Part shown: positions 11,989-20,505 of the stretch, piece by piece | How positions within the stretch are numbered: position 1 is the first letter of the stretch | Layout: every line of letters begins with the position of its first letter | NCBI GenBank assembly: GCA_002706265.1 | Contig: PAKU01000006.1 | Location: 62,001-126,000 of the forward strand | Length of the DNA: 64,000 nt | Source of the DNA: Polycyclovorans sp. | GTDB taxonomy: Bacteria > Pseudomonadota > Gammaproteobacteria > Nevskiales > Nevskiaceae | Reading direction: 5' to 3' | Translations under genes and position numbers: made by a program | Notes under the pieces: generated by a model | Databases searched by the model: none | What the model was told of the DNA's origin: nothing | What the model saw: the letters and a program-made list of their open reading frames with translations, nothing else

Positions 11989-12500
11989 TCCGACGCCCCC
12001 GGTGACTGGGTGATCACGGCCAGCGAGATGCGCGAGAAGTTGGCGTCGGTGCAGGTGGCCATCACCCGGCGAATCAGCTGAAACGGAATGTCCTTGTCGG
12101 CCATGATGTTGACTTCGCCGCGCGACACCTGACCGGGTTCGCCGCCTTCAACCGGCTGCAGCGGGGTGGTCAGCAGGGCGGTCTTCAGGGGCTCAATCAC
12201 GGCCCCCGCACTGTTGGCCGCTTCCTCCAGCCGCATGATGACGCGACCGTTCAACTGCAGGTCTTCGCGTGACAGCATCAGCAGGATGTGTTCAGACGGC
12301 TTTTCGGTGCTCACCGAGCTGGGCAGCGTCATGGCCTTGGCGTTGGGCAGCACTTCAATCTGAGCGCTGTTCACCATCAGGAAGAACACCAGAATGGTGA
12401 AGATGTCCATCAGCGACACCAGGTTCAATCCCGGTACTCGGCGCGTGTTGTGCGCCCGGCGCGCGACACGCTGCGAGCGTATCGAAGCACTGCGGATCAT
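11985..12500 (-). CDS. ExbD/TolR-type stator subunit with the conserved Asp
   Basis: This 171-residue protein has a basic N-terminus, one membrane helix (about residues 25-46) and a periplasmic domain, as in ExbD, TolR and AglQ/AglS. The helix keeps the proton-carrying aspartate (Asp32 in GLNLVSLMDIFTILVFF). The periplasmic part is longer than in E. coli ExbD and holds an insert near residues 90-120. It overlaps its neighbours by 4 bases on each side (ATGA). Together with the second ExbD and the TolQ homologue it should make one proton-driven motor. Confidence 0.88.
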   Translation of the reverse strand: MIRSASIRSQRVARRAHNTRRVPGLNLVSLMDIFTILVFFLMVNSAQIEVLPNAKAMTLPSSVSTEKPSEHILLMLSREDLQLNGRVIMRLEEAANSAGAVIEPLKTALLTTPLQPVEGGEPGQVSRGEVNIMADKDIPFQLIRRVMATCTDANFSRISLAVITQSPGASE

Positions 12501-12991
12501 GGCGCCTGCTCCAGGGGCGTGGCTTCACCGACCGAAATGCGCGGGAACATGTCGACGAGAATCCCGTCGCGTGCGGCAGGCAGGTAGTGCACCGCGTCCA
12601 TTGCAGCGATGACGGTCTGGTAAGGCACACCGGGTTCGATCATCAGGGTGATGCTGTCTTCACCGGGCGCTGCGTTCTTGATTTCGGCCAAGGCGGTGTT
12701 GACCGCGTCGAAGGGGAAGCGGTCGCCAATGCGGGGCCAGTTACGGACCGACCCTGACTTGTCTTGGAGCGTCAGGGTCTCTTCACGCACGAACAGCGTC
12801 AGACTGCGACGCTCCTCGTCCAGCGGCTGGGATTCCGAGTTGTCGGGCAGGTTGAGCTGCTTCACCGCCATCTGGGTGAAGACAGCGGTGATCAGCAGAA
12901 AGGGGACCAACACGACCATCAAATTCATGAAGGCCGTGATGTTGAGCTCTTCTGCGTCGACCCGACGGGCCTTTCGCAAGCGTCCAATCAT
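12497..12991 (-). CDS. ExbD/TolR-type stator subunit lacking the conserved Asp
   Basis: This 164-residue protein has the same layout as the neighbouring ExbD (basic N-terminus, helix at about residues 16-38, periplasmic domain). The position of the essential aspartate is Asn23 (LNITAFMNLMVVLVPFLL), so on its own it should not carry protons as E. coli ExbD Asp25 or TolR Asp23 do. It follows the TolQ gene directly (ATG one base before the TAA of that gene on this strand) and overlaps the next exbD by 4 bases. A two-ExbD set recalls AglQ and AglS of the Myxococcus gliding motor. Confidence 0.88.
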   Translation of the reverse strand: MIGRLRKARRVDAEELNITAFMNLMVVLVPFLLITAVFTQMAVKQLNLPDNSESQPLDEERRSLTLFVREETLTLQDKSGSVRNWPRIGDRFPFDAVNTALAEIKNAAPGEDSITLMIEPGVPYQTVIAAMDAVHYLPAARDGILVDMFPRISVGEATPLEQAP

Positions 12992-13624
12992 TTAGCTTTT
13001 GAACCCGAAACTGTTCAGGAATTTGATCGCGGCCATTTCGACGTTCTCGACCAGCTCATTGGCATTGGACTGCAGCACGGCGTGCAACAGCAGCAGCGGA
13101 ATGGCCACCATCAGGCCGAAGGCGGTGGTGTTCATGGCCACTGAAATCGACGCCGAGAGCAGGTCAGCCTTTTCAGCCGGGTTGACGTTGGCCACGGCGG
13201 TGAAGCCCTTGATCAGACCGATGATGGTGCCCAGCAGCCCCATCAGCGTCGCGATGTTGGCGAAGGTGGCGAGGTAGTGGGTGCGGCGTTCCAGCAGCGG
13301 CGTCACTTCCATCAGTGATTCTTCCATCGCCATTTCGACGTCGGCACGGCTGGACGCCGACTTGGAGCGGGCCAGGCCATAGCCCAGAACGCGGCCAATG
13401 GCGGTTTCAGAATGGGTGGCGACGCGCTCGGCGCCTTCGTAGTCGCCCTGGTTGAGCATGGGCAGCAACTGCTCCCACAGGCGGCGGTTCTCGCGGCGTG
13501 CGCGGCGCAGATACAGGAATCGCTCCAGTGCAATGGCCATGCCGATGACCATGATGATGAGGAGCGGGAACATGAAGGGCCCGCCCTGCTGGAAGAAGTT
13601 GATGATGGTGGCGAATACGTCCAT
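12992..13624 (-). CDS. MotA/TolQ/ExbB proton channel protein
   Basis: The 210-residue protein has three membrane helices (about residues 15-38, 115-140 and 160-185) with the family signature in the second (ANIATLMGLLGTIIGLIKGF) and MNTTAFGLMVAIPLLLLH in the third. It is the multimeric channel partner of the two ExbD proteins encoded next. I chose the ATG at 13624 (MDVFATIINFF) because it fits the family N-terminus; an in-frame ATG at 13657 would add 11 residues. Neither has a clear ribosome site. Confidence 0.9.
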   Translation of the reverse strand: MDVFATIINFFQQGGPFMFPLLIIMVIGMAIALERFLYLRRARRENRRLWEQLLPMLNQGDYEGAERVATHSETAIGRVLGYGLARSKSASSRADVEMAMEESLMEVTPLLERRTHYLATFANIATLMGLLGTIIGLIKGFTAVANVNPAEKADLLSASISVAMNTTAFGLMVAIPLLLLHAVLQSNANELVENVEMAAIKFLNSFGFKS

Positions 13625-13682
13625 GAAAATTGACTCTCGGGGCTGTTCTGGATGCATGACGGGCGGTCCGTCACGTTGGATT

Positions 13683-14084
13683 TCAAGGGGTGTTGAGGGG
13701 GACGTCGGGCGTGACCTGGTTACGTTCCGCCAAAGCGCCGGTCAGCGCGCGATGGTACTTGAGCTCTCGCAAAAAAACCGGGCGGTCGATGGGCAGCAGG
13801 CTGGCCTTCACGAGTCTGGCGGGGCGATCCATGTCGGCGGCGGCACTGCTGTCACGCCACGGCATGATGTACAGGCCGATCGGCGATTCGCGATCGCCGA
13901 TGATCACCGTCCCTGAACCTTCGCCTTCGGCAGCGGCGGGCGGGGCGGGCGGCGCCGGTTGCTCGGCCCCGACATTGGAGGTCTGCACCGCCGGGCCCTC
14001 GTCTTGGGCAGATGCCAGACCGGTGATGCCGATCAGCAGGGCGCCCAGCACCGCCGCACGCAGGGGTCGATGAATGTGCGTCAT
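13683..14084 (-). CDS. Small exported protein of the motor operon, unassigned
   Basis: This 133-residue protein starts with a signal peptide (cleavage likely after ASA near residue 26), then a Pro/Ala-rich spacer and a compact region with SGTVIIGDRESPIGLYIMPW. I do not recognise a family. Its ATG overlaps the stop of the TPR lipoprotein upstream (ATGA), and the TolQ homologue follows, so it is translated with the motor and probably acts in the periplasm with it. A role as a small periplasmic adaptor is inference. Confidence 0.7.
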   Translation of the reverse strand: MTHIHRPLRAAVLGALLIGITGLASAQDEGPAVQTSNVGAEQPAPPAPPAAAEGEGSGTVIIGDRESPIGLYIMPWRDSSAAADMDRPARLVKASLLPIDRPVFLRELKYHRALTGALAERNQVTPDVPLNTP

Positions 14085-14731
14085 GGGGTCGGCCCCTCGT
14101 TCTGGCCAGCGGTGTCGGGCGCGGCCTTGCGTTCCAGCTCGGCAATCCAGACCAGGACGCGAAGATCCTCGCTGCCGGTGAGCGCCAGATAGCGGCGGTA
14201 GTGGGTCAGCGCGCCCTCGACATCATTGAGCGGCTGGTCGAGCACCAGGCCAAGGTTGAGGTGCGCTTCGGCCAGCTGATCGTCCAGCGCCAGGGCCTTC
14301 AGATAGGCGTCGCGTGCGCCCGCCGGGTTGTTGAGCTGGCGTTCGGTGCGTCCCAGCTCATGCCAGGCCACGGCGTTCTTGGGATTGATCTGCACCGCCT
14401 GTTGCAGCGCCGCTCTGGCCTGCGGAAGACGCTTGGCGCGCAGATGCAGAATGCCCAGGTTGGTGGGCGGGCCGGAAACCTCTGGAGCCTCCTGCGTCAG
14501 TGCCTCGAAGGCGGCCTGGGCGTCATCGAACTGATTGCGCTTCATCAGATCGAGCGCTTCGAGATAGCGCGCTTCCACCGATTGACCGGCGTCGCCGATC
14601 ACGCTTTCTTTGGGCGCGTCCGGGTCGTCGCCTGCATCCGGGCGTGCGCCTGGAGCGGCGCAGCCGGCCAGCACCAGCGCCGACATCAGCGCCGCCAGTG
14701 CGGCCAGGTGGGGCTTACTGGAAGGGTTCAT
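14081..14731 (-). CDS. TPR outer-membrane lipoprotein
   Basis: The 216-residue protein begins with a lipoprotein signal ending in the lipobox LAGC (Cys24), followed by an Asp/Pro-rich spacer and at least three tetratricopeptide repeats (for example NPKNAVAWHELGRTERQLNNP and the next unit with DQLAEAHLNLGLVLDQ). The residue after the lipidated Cys is Ala, so outer-membrane sorting is expected. It overlaps both neighbours (17 bases with the large TPR gene upstream, 4 with the small exported protein downstream). It probably scaffolds the envelope complex driven by the motor. Confidence 0.85.
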   Translation of the reverse strand: MNPSSKPHLAALAALMSALVLAGCAAPGARPDAGDDPDAPKESVIGDAGQSVEARYLEALDLMKRNQFDDAQAAFEALTQEAPEVSGPPTNLGILHLRAKRLPQARAALQQAVQINPKNAVAWHELGRTERQLNNPAGARDAYLKALALDDQLAEAHLNLGLVLDQPLNDVEGALTHYRRYLALTGSEDLRVLVWIAELERKAAPDTAGQNEGPTP

Positions 14732-17552
14732 AGATCGAAATCCCCCGTTCGTTGCGGCCGTAGATGGCCGGCGCGATCTTCACCAGTTCGCGGTAGCTGT
14801 TGCGGATGGCATCGTCATAAATGCCCTGGGGAATGCGCTTGAGATTGGTTTCAAAGGTTTCGATGGCGCGCTCCTCGAACGGGAAGGCCTGCTCCTCCAG
14901 CAGCAATTCGTACTGTTCCAGCGCCAGCGCGTCCAGATTGCCGGGTCGCTCGGAGGCGTTCAACGCCGCTGCGAAGTTGAGATAGACCACGCCGAGCTGC
15001 TGCGTGGCCTCGGTGGTGACTTCGGTGAAGCCGAAGGCCGCGGCCTGGTTGAGCATGGCGACGGTTTCTTCCATGGCCTTGCGGCGTGCCGTCAATGACT
15101 CATTCAAGGGCAGGGTGATGCGCATGGCAGCGGTTTTCTGGGCCAGCGCCCGACCCAAAGCCAGCGATGACTCGGCGGCCAGCAGGCGCGTCGCGTCGGT
15201 ACGTTCGGCACCGGCGCTGGCGTCAGCCGCCACGATGTCCCTCAGCCAACGGCTGCGGCGCGCCGGGTCACTGCCGGCCATCTCGACCAGACGGCTGCGC
15301 GCCACCATTGCGCGATCGACCGGCCGGGGGTAGGCGGTGACATAGCGTTCATAGGCTTGGCCGGCGGCGGCGGGATCACGACCGGACGCGTCGAACAGCG
15401 TGGCCGCCAGCCAGGCCGACTCCTGCCGAATGTCGGGCGCTTCGCCGGTACGGTCGGCAACGCGGGCGTAGACCGTCGCCGCCTCGTAGGGCTTTTCGTC
15501 GCGCTGATAGGCGAGGGCGAGCATCTTGTCGGCGTCGGCGATGCGCGGGCTGTCGGGATGATTGCTGCGGTAGGCCTCAAGCACCTGGGCGGTTTGTGGC
15601 CAGTCTTCGAGTTCAAACAGGGTCGAGGCGCCATCGAAATCGGCCGTGGCGACGATGCTGGCGGTGGGTGCGATGGTTTTGACCCGCAGGAAGTGGAACA
15701 CCGCTTGTCGCAGCTCACCGCCTTCGCGGGCAATTTCGCCCTGTTTGTAGACGCTGGCCGCCAGCTTCTCGACCGTTTCCGGCCGTTCTTCAGCGCCCTT
15801 GGACATGAGGTTCAGCGATGCGACAAAGCCCTTCTCGGCCTCCGGGTACTGCTTGAGTGCGTAGTGGCTGTCGGCGGCGACCGCCCACGCACTGCCCATC
15901 AAGTTTTCGTCGGCCTTCCCCGGGTGGGTGATGACGCGCTGCGCAACCTCGATGGCCTGGTCGTAGCGCTGCAACTCGTACAGGTCTTCGGCCGCCCGGG
16001 TGGTGACCCGCAGCGCTTCGCCGTGGTTGGGAAAGGCATCGGCGAAGCGCAGCGCGCCGGTGATGGCGAGTTCCAGGGCGGCGGGCCGGGCGGCGGCAGG
16101 CTGCGTTTCGGCATGCCGCTGATAGGCCAGCACGGCGGCATGACCGGCTTCGGCCGAGCGTTCGTGCGCGGGGTAGTCGTAGGCGGTGCGTTCGTACTCG
16201 CGCGCGGCGTTGAGCGGCTCGCCGCCATTGAACAGCGATTCGCCCAGCAGGAAGTTCATCTCGGCGACCTTCTCGTCGCGGGGATAGACCTCGATGATGC
16301 GCCGGTAGTAGCCGGCCGCCGTCATGAAATCGGCCGTCTTGGCGCCCGGCTGGGTGGTGTCGTCGGCGGGACGCTGGCCACTGGCGTAAAAGTGCGCGGA
16401 CAGATCGCCCAGGTGCCCTCGAAGCGCGGTCAGCACCTCCGGGGTGGGGGCGCGACCGGCCCAGTAGGGCGCGTCGGGGTCGTAGGTTTCGGCGTAGCGC
16501 TGCTTCTCGCGGACCACGAGGTCACTGAATCCACCCGCCTCGTGCGCGGCAATGACGCGCTCCTGGAAGTCGGGTGCGAGCGGATGTTGACGATGACGCT
16601 CGATGAAGGCGGCGCTGGCATCGGCCGCGTCGGTGTAACGCTTCCGCTCCAGCAACTGGTCGCCAAGCGCGGCATAGAGCAACGGAAAGAATCGCGGATC
16701 TCCCTGGCGCGCGAAATATTCATTGGCCGCGTCACCGCCGCCGAGCTGGGTGAAGGCCAGCCCGATGACGCGTATTGAATCGCGGGTGTAGTCGACCTTG
16801 CGGCTGTCGAGGCCGGCCAGCGCCGTTTCGAGGTCATAGGCTTCGCCGGGCGGCAGTTCGCGTTCCAGAATTTCGATGAACACGTCCACGGCGGCGTCAT
16901 AGCGCGACTGGCGATACCGGGACCAGCCCAGCTTGTACTGGGCAACGTCGAAGAACGGGGTGGCATCGGCCAGCGCCATGACCTCGGCGTACTCGGCCTC
17001 GGCCTCGACGTAGCGGGATTCGAAAAACAGCAGCTCAGCACGCCGAAAACGGGCATCGCCCAGCAGGTCGCTCTCGGGGTGCCTGGCCGTCAGCTTGGCA
17101 AGTACCTCAATGGCCTGCGGCGTGTTGCCCAGATTCTGATGGGCGCGCGCCAACTGATAGTAGATGCGGTCGTTGTCAGGCGAGTCCGGATTTTCTTTCA
17201 GCAGCTTTTCGTACAGCGCAATCGATTCGGCCATGGTTTCGGCCGCCGCCTCGGTGGCGCCCTCGGCATCGGCCATGCGCACCTGAAGGTCGGCAAGGCG
17301 ACGCTCGGATTCCTCGCGCGTCAGCCGATCAGACTCCAGTTTCAGCAACTCGCGGTAGTTGTCGATGGCGCGCTGCGGGTCGCTGGCAATCGGCTCTGAC
17401 TTGATGATGGGCAATACATCGGGGTCGGGTGCGGTTTGACCCTTCATCACGTCACCCACGCTGGGCCCGGGATCGATGCCCCGGGTGGCGCAGCCCGTCA
17501 GCGCCAGGGCCGCAAGCAGCGCAGAGGTGTGGTTCAGCCAGCGGGTTGCCAT
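14715..17552 (-). CDS. Large TPR lipoprotein of the motor operon
   Basis: This 945-residue protein has a lipobox LTGC (Cys21) and then many tetratricopeptide-like helical repeats spread over most of its length (for example DNDRIYYQLARAHQNLGNTP and ARFRRAELLFFESRYVEAEA). Starting at 17552 places the signal peptide at the N-terminus and leaves 4 bases after the preceding stop; an ATG at 17570 is also possible. Large TPR proteins of this kind occur in clusters with TolQ/ExbD and AgmX-type proteins, where they are thought to build the periplasmic part of the machine. No enzyme motif is seen. Confidence 0.85.
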   Translation of the reverse strand: MATRWLNHTSALLAALALTGCATRGIDPGPSVGDVMKGQTAPDPDVLPIIKSEPIASDPQRAIDNYRELLKLESDRLTREESERRLADLQVRMADAEGATEAAAETMAESIALYEKLLKENPDSPDNDRIYYQLARAHQNLGNTPQAIEVLAKLTARHPESDLLGDARFRRAELLFFESRYVEAEAEYAEVMALADATPFFDVAQYKLGWSRYRQSRYDAAVDVFIEILERELPPGEAYDLETALAGLDSRKVDYTRDSIRVIGLAFTQLGGGDAANEYFARQGDPRFFPLLYAALGDQLLERKRYTDAADASAAFIERHRQHPLAPDFQERVIAAHEAGGFSDLVVREKQRYAETYDPDAPYWAGRAPTPEVLTALRGHLGDLSAHFYASGQRPADDTTQPGAKTADFMTAAGYYRRIIEVYPRDEKVAEMNFLLGESLFNGGEPLNAAREYERTAYDYPAHERSAEAGHAAVLAYQRHAETQPAAARPAALELAITGALRFADAFPNHGEALRVTTRAAEDLYELQRYDQAIEVAQRVITHPGKADENLMGSAWAVAADSHYALKQYPEAEKGFVASLNLMSKGAEERPETVEKLAASVYKQGEIAREGGELRQAVFHFLRVKTIAPTASIVATADFDGASTLFELEDWPQTAQVLEAYRSNHPDSPRIADADKMLALAYQRDEKPYEAATVYARVADRTGEAPDIRQESAWLAATLFDASGRDPAAAGQAYERYVTAYPRPVDRAMVARSRLVEMAGSDPARRSRWLRDIVAADASAGAERTDATRLLAAESSLALGRALAQKTAAMRITLPLNESLTARRKAMEETVAMLNQAAAFGFTEVTTEATQQLGVVYLNFAAALNASERPGNLDALALEQYELLLEEQAFPFEERAIETFETNLKRIPQGIYDDAIRNSYRELVKIAPAIYGRNERGISIYEPFQ

Positions 17553-17556
17553 GTGC

Positions 17557-19509
17557 TCAGCGCGCCTCATCGTTTGATTCGGCTGCCGGGGCCGGGCTCT
17601 TGCGTTTGCGGTCGTACAGGCGGGCCAGCGCGAAACGGGCCTCGACCAGGTATTTCTCAATGGTGAGCTGCTGCTCGGCGAGTGCGTTCTTGGCAATGTC
17701 GTTGAGCACCAGCGTCTGTTCGGCCACGGCAAGTTCGAGCTGTCGTTCCAGCACGGTGGCTTCTTCGCGAAGGCGCATGGCCTGTTCATAACTGCCGTTG
17801 AATTGCGCCGGAAGCGCGGCGGGCGTCAATTTGACGGTGGCGCCCTCGGCGAAATCTGGTGGCCGCTGATAGCGGCCGGGGGGCGCGAGGTCGGGGTCGG
17901 CCTTCAGGCGCAGCACAATCTTCGTCCTGGGGGGCTTGCGATCCAGCGTCGCAGCGGCGAACAGCAGCTCAGGGGCCACGGGTTCGCGGATGTTGCGGCG
18001 GTACAGTTCGAGTACGCCGTCAAGGCGATCTTTCCAGCCGGTAACGGTGCGGCTGAGCAGGCGCAGGTCGCGATAATGTTTCAAGCCTTCCTGAAAGCGG
18101 TGGGAGGCCAGCAGCGACTGCAGGTAATAGGTTTCAGGCACGTCGGGCAGGTCGCGCAATTCCCAATCACGACTGGACTCGTCATTGGCGTCGCGCAGCA
18201 CCAGGGTGTTGAGCATCACGCCACTTTCGATGGACTGCTGGGCGGCACGTTGGCGCTGGCGGTTGAGCTCCAGCAGGTCGATCGCCTTCTCGTAGTATTC
18301 GAGTGCCTGGGTGTGGGCGCCGATGCGGTCCAGCGTGTAGGGAATGGCCAGCGAGGCCTCTTGCACGGCCGGGTCCATGGGGTCGCGGCCCATGAGCTGG
18401 GTCCATGCGGCAAGCGCCCGCTGCAGCGACTCTTCTTCGTCTTCGCCCATTTTGGCGCGGGAATAGATGGCAAAGCCCGAGCGGCGAAAAACCCCGTCTT
18501 CGATGTAGCCGGGGCGCAGGACGCCGCCCAGGCTCATCATGGTGTTGTAGGGGTCGGTTTCGTCATCGAGGGTCGAGGTGCGAATCTGGCGATCGCCCCG
18601 CGGTTGCAGCTCGGCCCAACCCAGGCCCAGCAGCGCGCGGCTGGATGAAGGGCCCTCGGCGCGGATGCGTTGCAGCGTCGCCTTGGCGGTGCCGCCCTGT
18701 TCGTTCTGCAGGAAATTCCAGCCCAGCACCAGATTGGCGCGGTCTCGAATCGCATACTCCTCCTCGGTCCGGGCCGTCATGCGGCCAACGCGGTCGAGGG
18801 TGTCGCGGCCTTCCAGAGCGCGACCGTCGTTGATCAGCGCCAGCCCGAGGTTGTATTGCACGAAGGGATCGTGGCGCCCGCCGTCATCGACCTCGGACAG
18901 CGCCTTGAGCATCTCGATGGCGTCGCCGTACTGGCCCTTGGCCAGCAGGACCCGGGTGACCTGATACTTCCAGGCATTGAGCTCGTCTTCCGGAAGGCTG
19001 TCGCGCAGCGTGTTCAGGGTGCGCAGTGCCGAATCGTAGCGCCCGCGGCGGAAGTCCTGGTCGGCCACCAGCATCTGGGAACGGACGTACTGCATGCTGT
19101 CATTGCGGCCCACGCCGGCCAGCCGGTAAAGCTGTCGGGCCTCAAGGATCGAGAAGCCCAGATAGGCGTCGCCCATGAGCCACTGAAAGTCCCTGGGCAT
19201 GTCGTCGATCGGGGTGCGGCCTGCAGCGCCGTTCAGCTCGATTGCCGCGCTCAGGTAGCGCTTTTCGGCCATCAGGGCCTTGGCGGTCTGCACCCGTACG
19301 TCTTGATCGCTGCCGGCCTTGTAGAAGCCCGGCGAATTGGTGCTCTCGATCAGCACGGGGCCATCGCGTTCGGTCTGTACGGCGCGCTCCGAATCGCTGT
19401 ACGGCAGCTGGGGGGGCACGCCGGAAACGGTTTGCGCCAACGCAGGCGCGGCCCATGTGCAGACCAGCAGCGGTGCCAGCCACGGTGCAGTGGATCGGAA
19501 GTTCATCAT
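17557..19509 (-). CDS. Large periplasmic TPR protein of the motor operon
   Basis: The 650-residue protein has a cleavable signal peptide (WLAPLLVCTWAAPALAQ), scattered TPR-like repeats from about residue 70 to 420 (LGLGWAELQPRGDRQI is one), and a C-terminal coiled coil rich in Glu/Ala/Leu (about 575-640). No lipobox is present, so it should be soluble in the periplasm. The ATG at 19509 overlaps the upstream stop (ATGATG), which implies coupled translation. It is second in the operon. Confidence 0.83.
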   Translation of the reverse strand: MMNFRSTAPWLAPLLVCTWAAPALAQTVSGVPPQLPYSDSERAVQTERDGPVLIESTNSPGFYKAGSDQDVRVQTAKALMAEKRYLSAAIELNGAAGRTPIDDMPRDFQWLMGDAYLGFSILEARQLYRLAGVGRNDSMQYVRSQMLVADQDFRRGRYDSALRTLNTLRDSLPEDELNAWKYQVTRVLLAKGQYGDAIEMLKALSEVDDGGRHDPFVQYNLGLALINDGRALEGRDTLDRVGRMTARTEEEYAIRDRANLVLGWNFLQNEQGGTAKATLQRIRAEGPSSSRALLGLGWAELQPRGDRQIRTSTLDDETDPYNTMMSLGGVLRPGYIEDGVFRRSGFAIYSRAKMGEDEEESLQRALAAWTQLMGRDPMDPAVQEASLAIPYTLDRIGAHTQALEYYEKAIDLLELNRQRQRAAQQSIESGVMLNTLVLRDANDESSRDWELRDLPDVPETYYLQSLLASHRFQEGLKHYRDLRLLSRTVTGWKDRLDGVLELYRRNIREPVAPELLFAAATLDRKPPRTKIVLRLKADPDLAPPGRYQRPPDFAEGATVKLTPAALPAQFNGSYEQAMRLREEATVLERQLELAVAEQTLVLNDIAKNALAEQQLTIEKYLVEARFALARLYDRKRKSPAPAAESNDEAR

Positions 19510-20105
19510 GGTTGCTCGCGCAGGACCTGCGCATCGAGGCCGCGCCGGCTGCCGCCGGTGCGGATGAAGGCACTCCGCTCCGCCTGGCCGCCGGGCTTGG
19601 TCCACCGCGCCCTGAAAACGACCGAAGTGGTCTTGGGCAGCTTTTCAAACTCGACGGCGTGTTCCATCACCACAGGCTCGGCACCCTCCTTGGCGCTTGC
19701 GTATTGGCCGGTCATCCGCAGATGAACGCGATGTGGGCCCGGGTCAAGATTGGCGAGCAACAAGCGCTTCAAGCCTTCGCTGCGCTGCAGGGCGAGGGCT
19801 TGCGTCTCTTCGATCTTCACCGTGACGACCGGGCGCTCATCGATCTGCACCGAGGCTTCAGACACCAGCAGGTCATCAAGCTCAACCCCAAGGTAGACCG
19901 CGGTGCGGGTCAGGCGGGGGTAACGCACTTCGTCTTCGACGGCCTGCGCCGCGGCGTTGAAGCGCAGTGTTTCGAGGCGTAATTGTTCAGCCACCTGATC
20001 GCGCTTGAGCAGCTCGGGTTCGGTAGGCGCGGCGTGCTGGGCGAAGGCCGTGCACCAGCAAAGCAACGTCGGGGCAAGTAACGCCCATCGCGCGGGTCGA
20101 TTCAT
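19506..20105 (-). CDS. First gene of the motor operon, exported protein of unknown family
   Basis: This 199-residue protein starts with a signal peptide (MNRPARWALLAPTLLCWCTAFAQ). The mature part begins with a helical Glu/Leu-rich stretch and continues as a region of alternating hydrophobic residues (VQIDERPVVTVKIEE, HRVHLRMTGQYA) that suggests a beta-sandwich, perhaps with a PEGA-like carboxypeptidase-regulatory fold. I do not recognise the family. A GTG 24 bases upstream is an alternative start but would put charged residues before the signal. It leads the nine-gene operon; no clear promoter is visible upstream. Confidence 0.72.
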   Translation of the reverse strand: MNRPARWALLAPTLLCWCTAFAQHAAPTEPELLKRDQVAEQLRLETLRFNAAAQAVEDEVRYPRLTRTAVYLGVELDDLLVSEASVQIDERPVVTVKIEETQALALQRSEGLKRLLLANLDPGPHRVHLRMTGQYASAKEGAEPVVMEHAVEFEKLPKTTSVVFRARWTKPGGQAERSAFIRTGGSRRGLDAQVLREQP

Positions 20106-20362
20106 CGAGATCAGGGTTCGGGAAAACACGTAGGTGAGTCTAGCAAAGCGCCCTCAAGCGAGCGGCCCGCATTTCAGAGTGATTGCGCCATCCGTCACCC
20201 GTTTGGTCCCCACGATGCCGCCCGGCCTGGGCATTGGGCGGCGCGAACCGGACGGCGTCAACATCTTTCAGGCACGGTGGCGGCTCAGATGTCGTCACCC
20301 CAGGGGGTCGGTCGGGATTCCGGGGGGGGGCTGGTGGATTGTTGGCGTGATCCACGAGCCAC
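20106..20362. other. Intergenic region between motor operon and tRNA-Pro terminator
   Basis: No convincing gene is present. The stretch should contain the promoter of the motor operon (minus strand), but I see no strong -35/-10 pair. It includes a run of nine G residues at 20322-20330, a site prone to slippage or sequencing error. Confidence 0.4.
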
Positions 20363-20387
20363 AAAAAAGTCCGCCGGGCGGGCGGAC
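20363..20387 (-). terminator. Rho-independent terminator after tRNA-Pro
   Basis: Read on the minus strand, GTCCGCC and GGCGGAC form a perfect 7-bp stem with a 5-base loop followed by six T residues. It lies 25 bases after the tRNA-Pro 3' end and closes that transcript. Confidence 0.88.
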
Positions 20388-20408
20388 GGACGCCAATGAT
20401 GTGAATTG

Positions 20409-20488
<80 letters not shown>

Positions 20489-20505
20489 ACGGGGTGATGG
20501 TTGAT

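Noticed and set aside
20322-20330. Run of nine G residues as a phase-variation tract
   Set aside because: It lies in non-coding sequence away from any visible promoter spacer, so no switch effect can be supported; noted only as an error-prone site.
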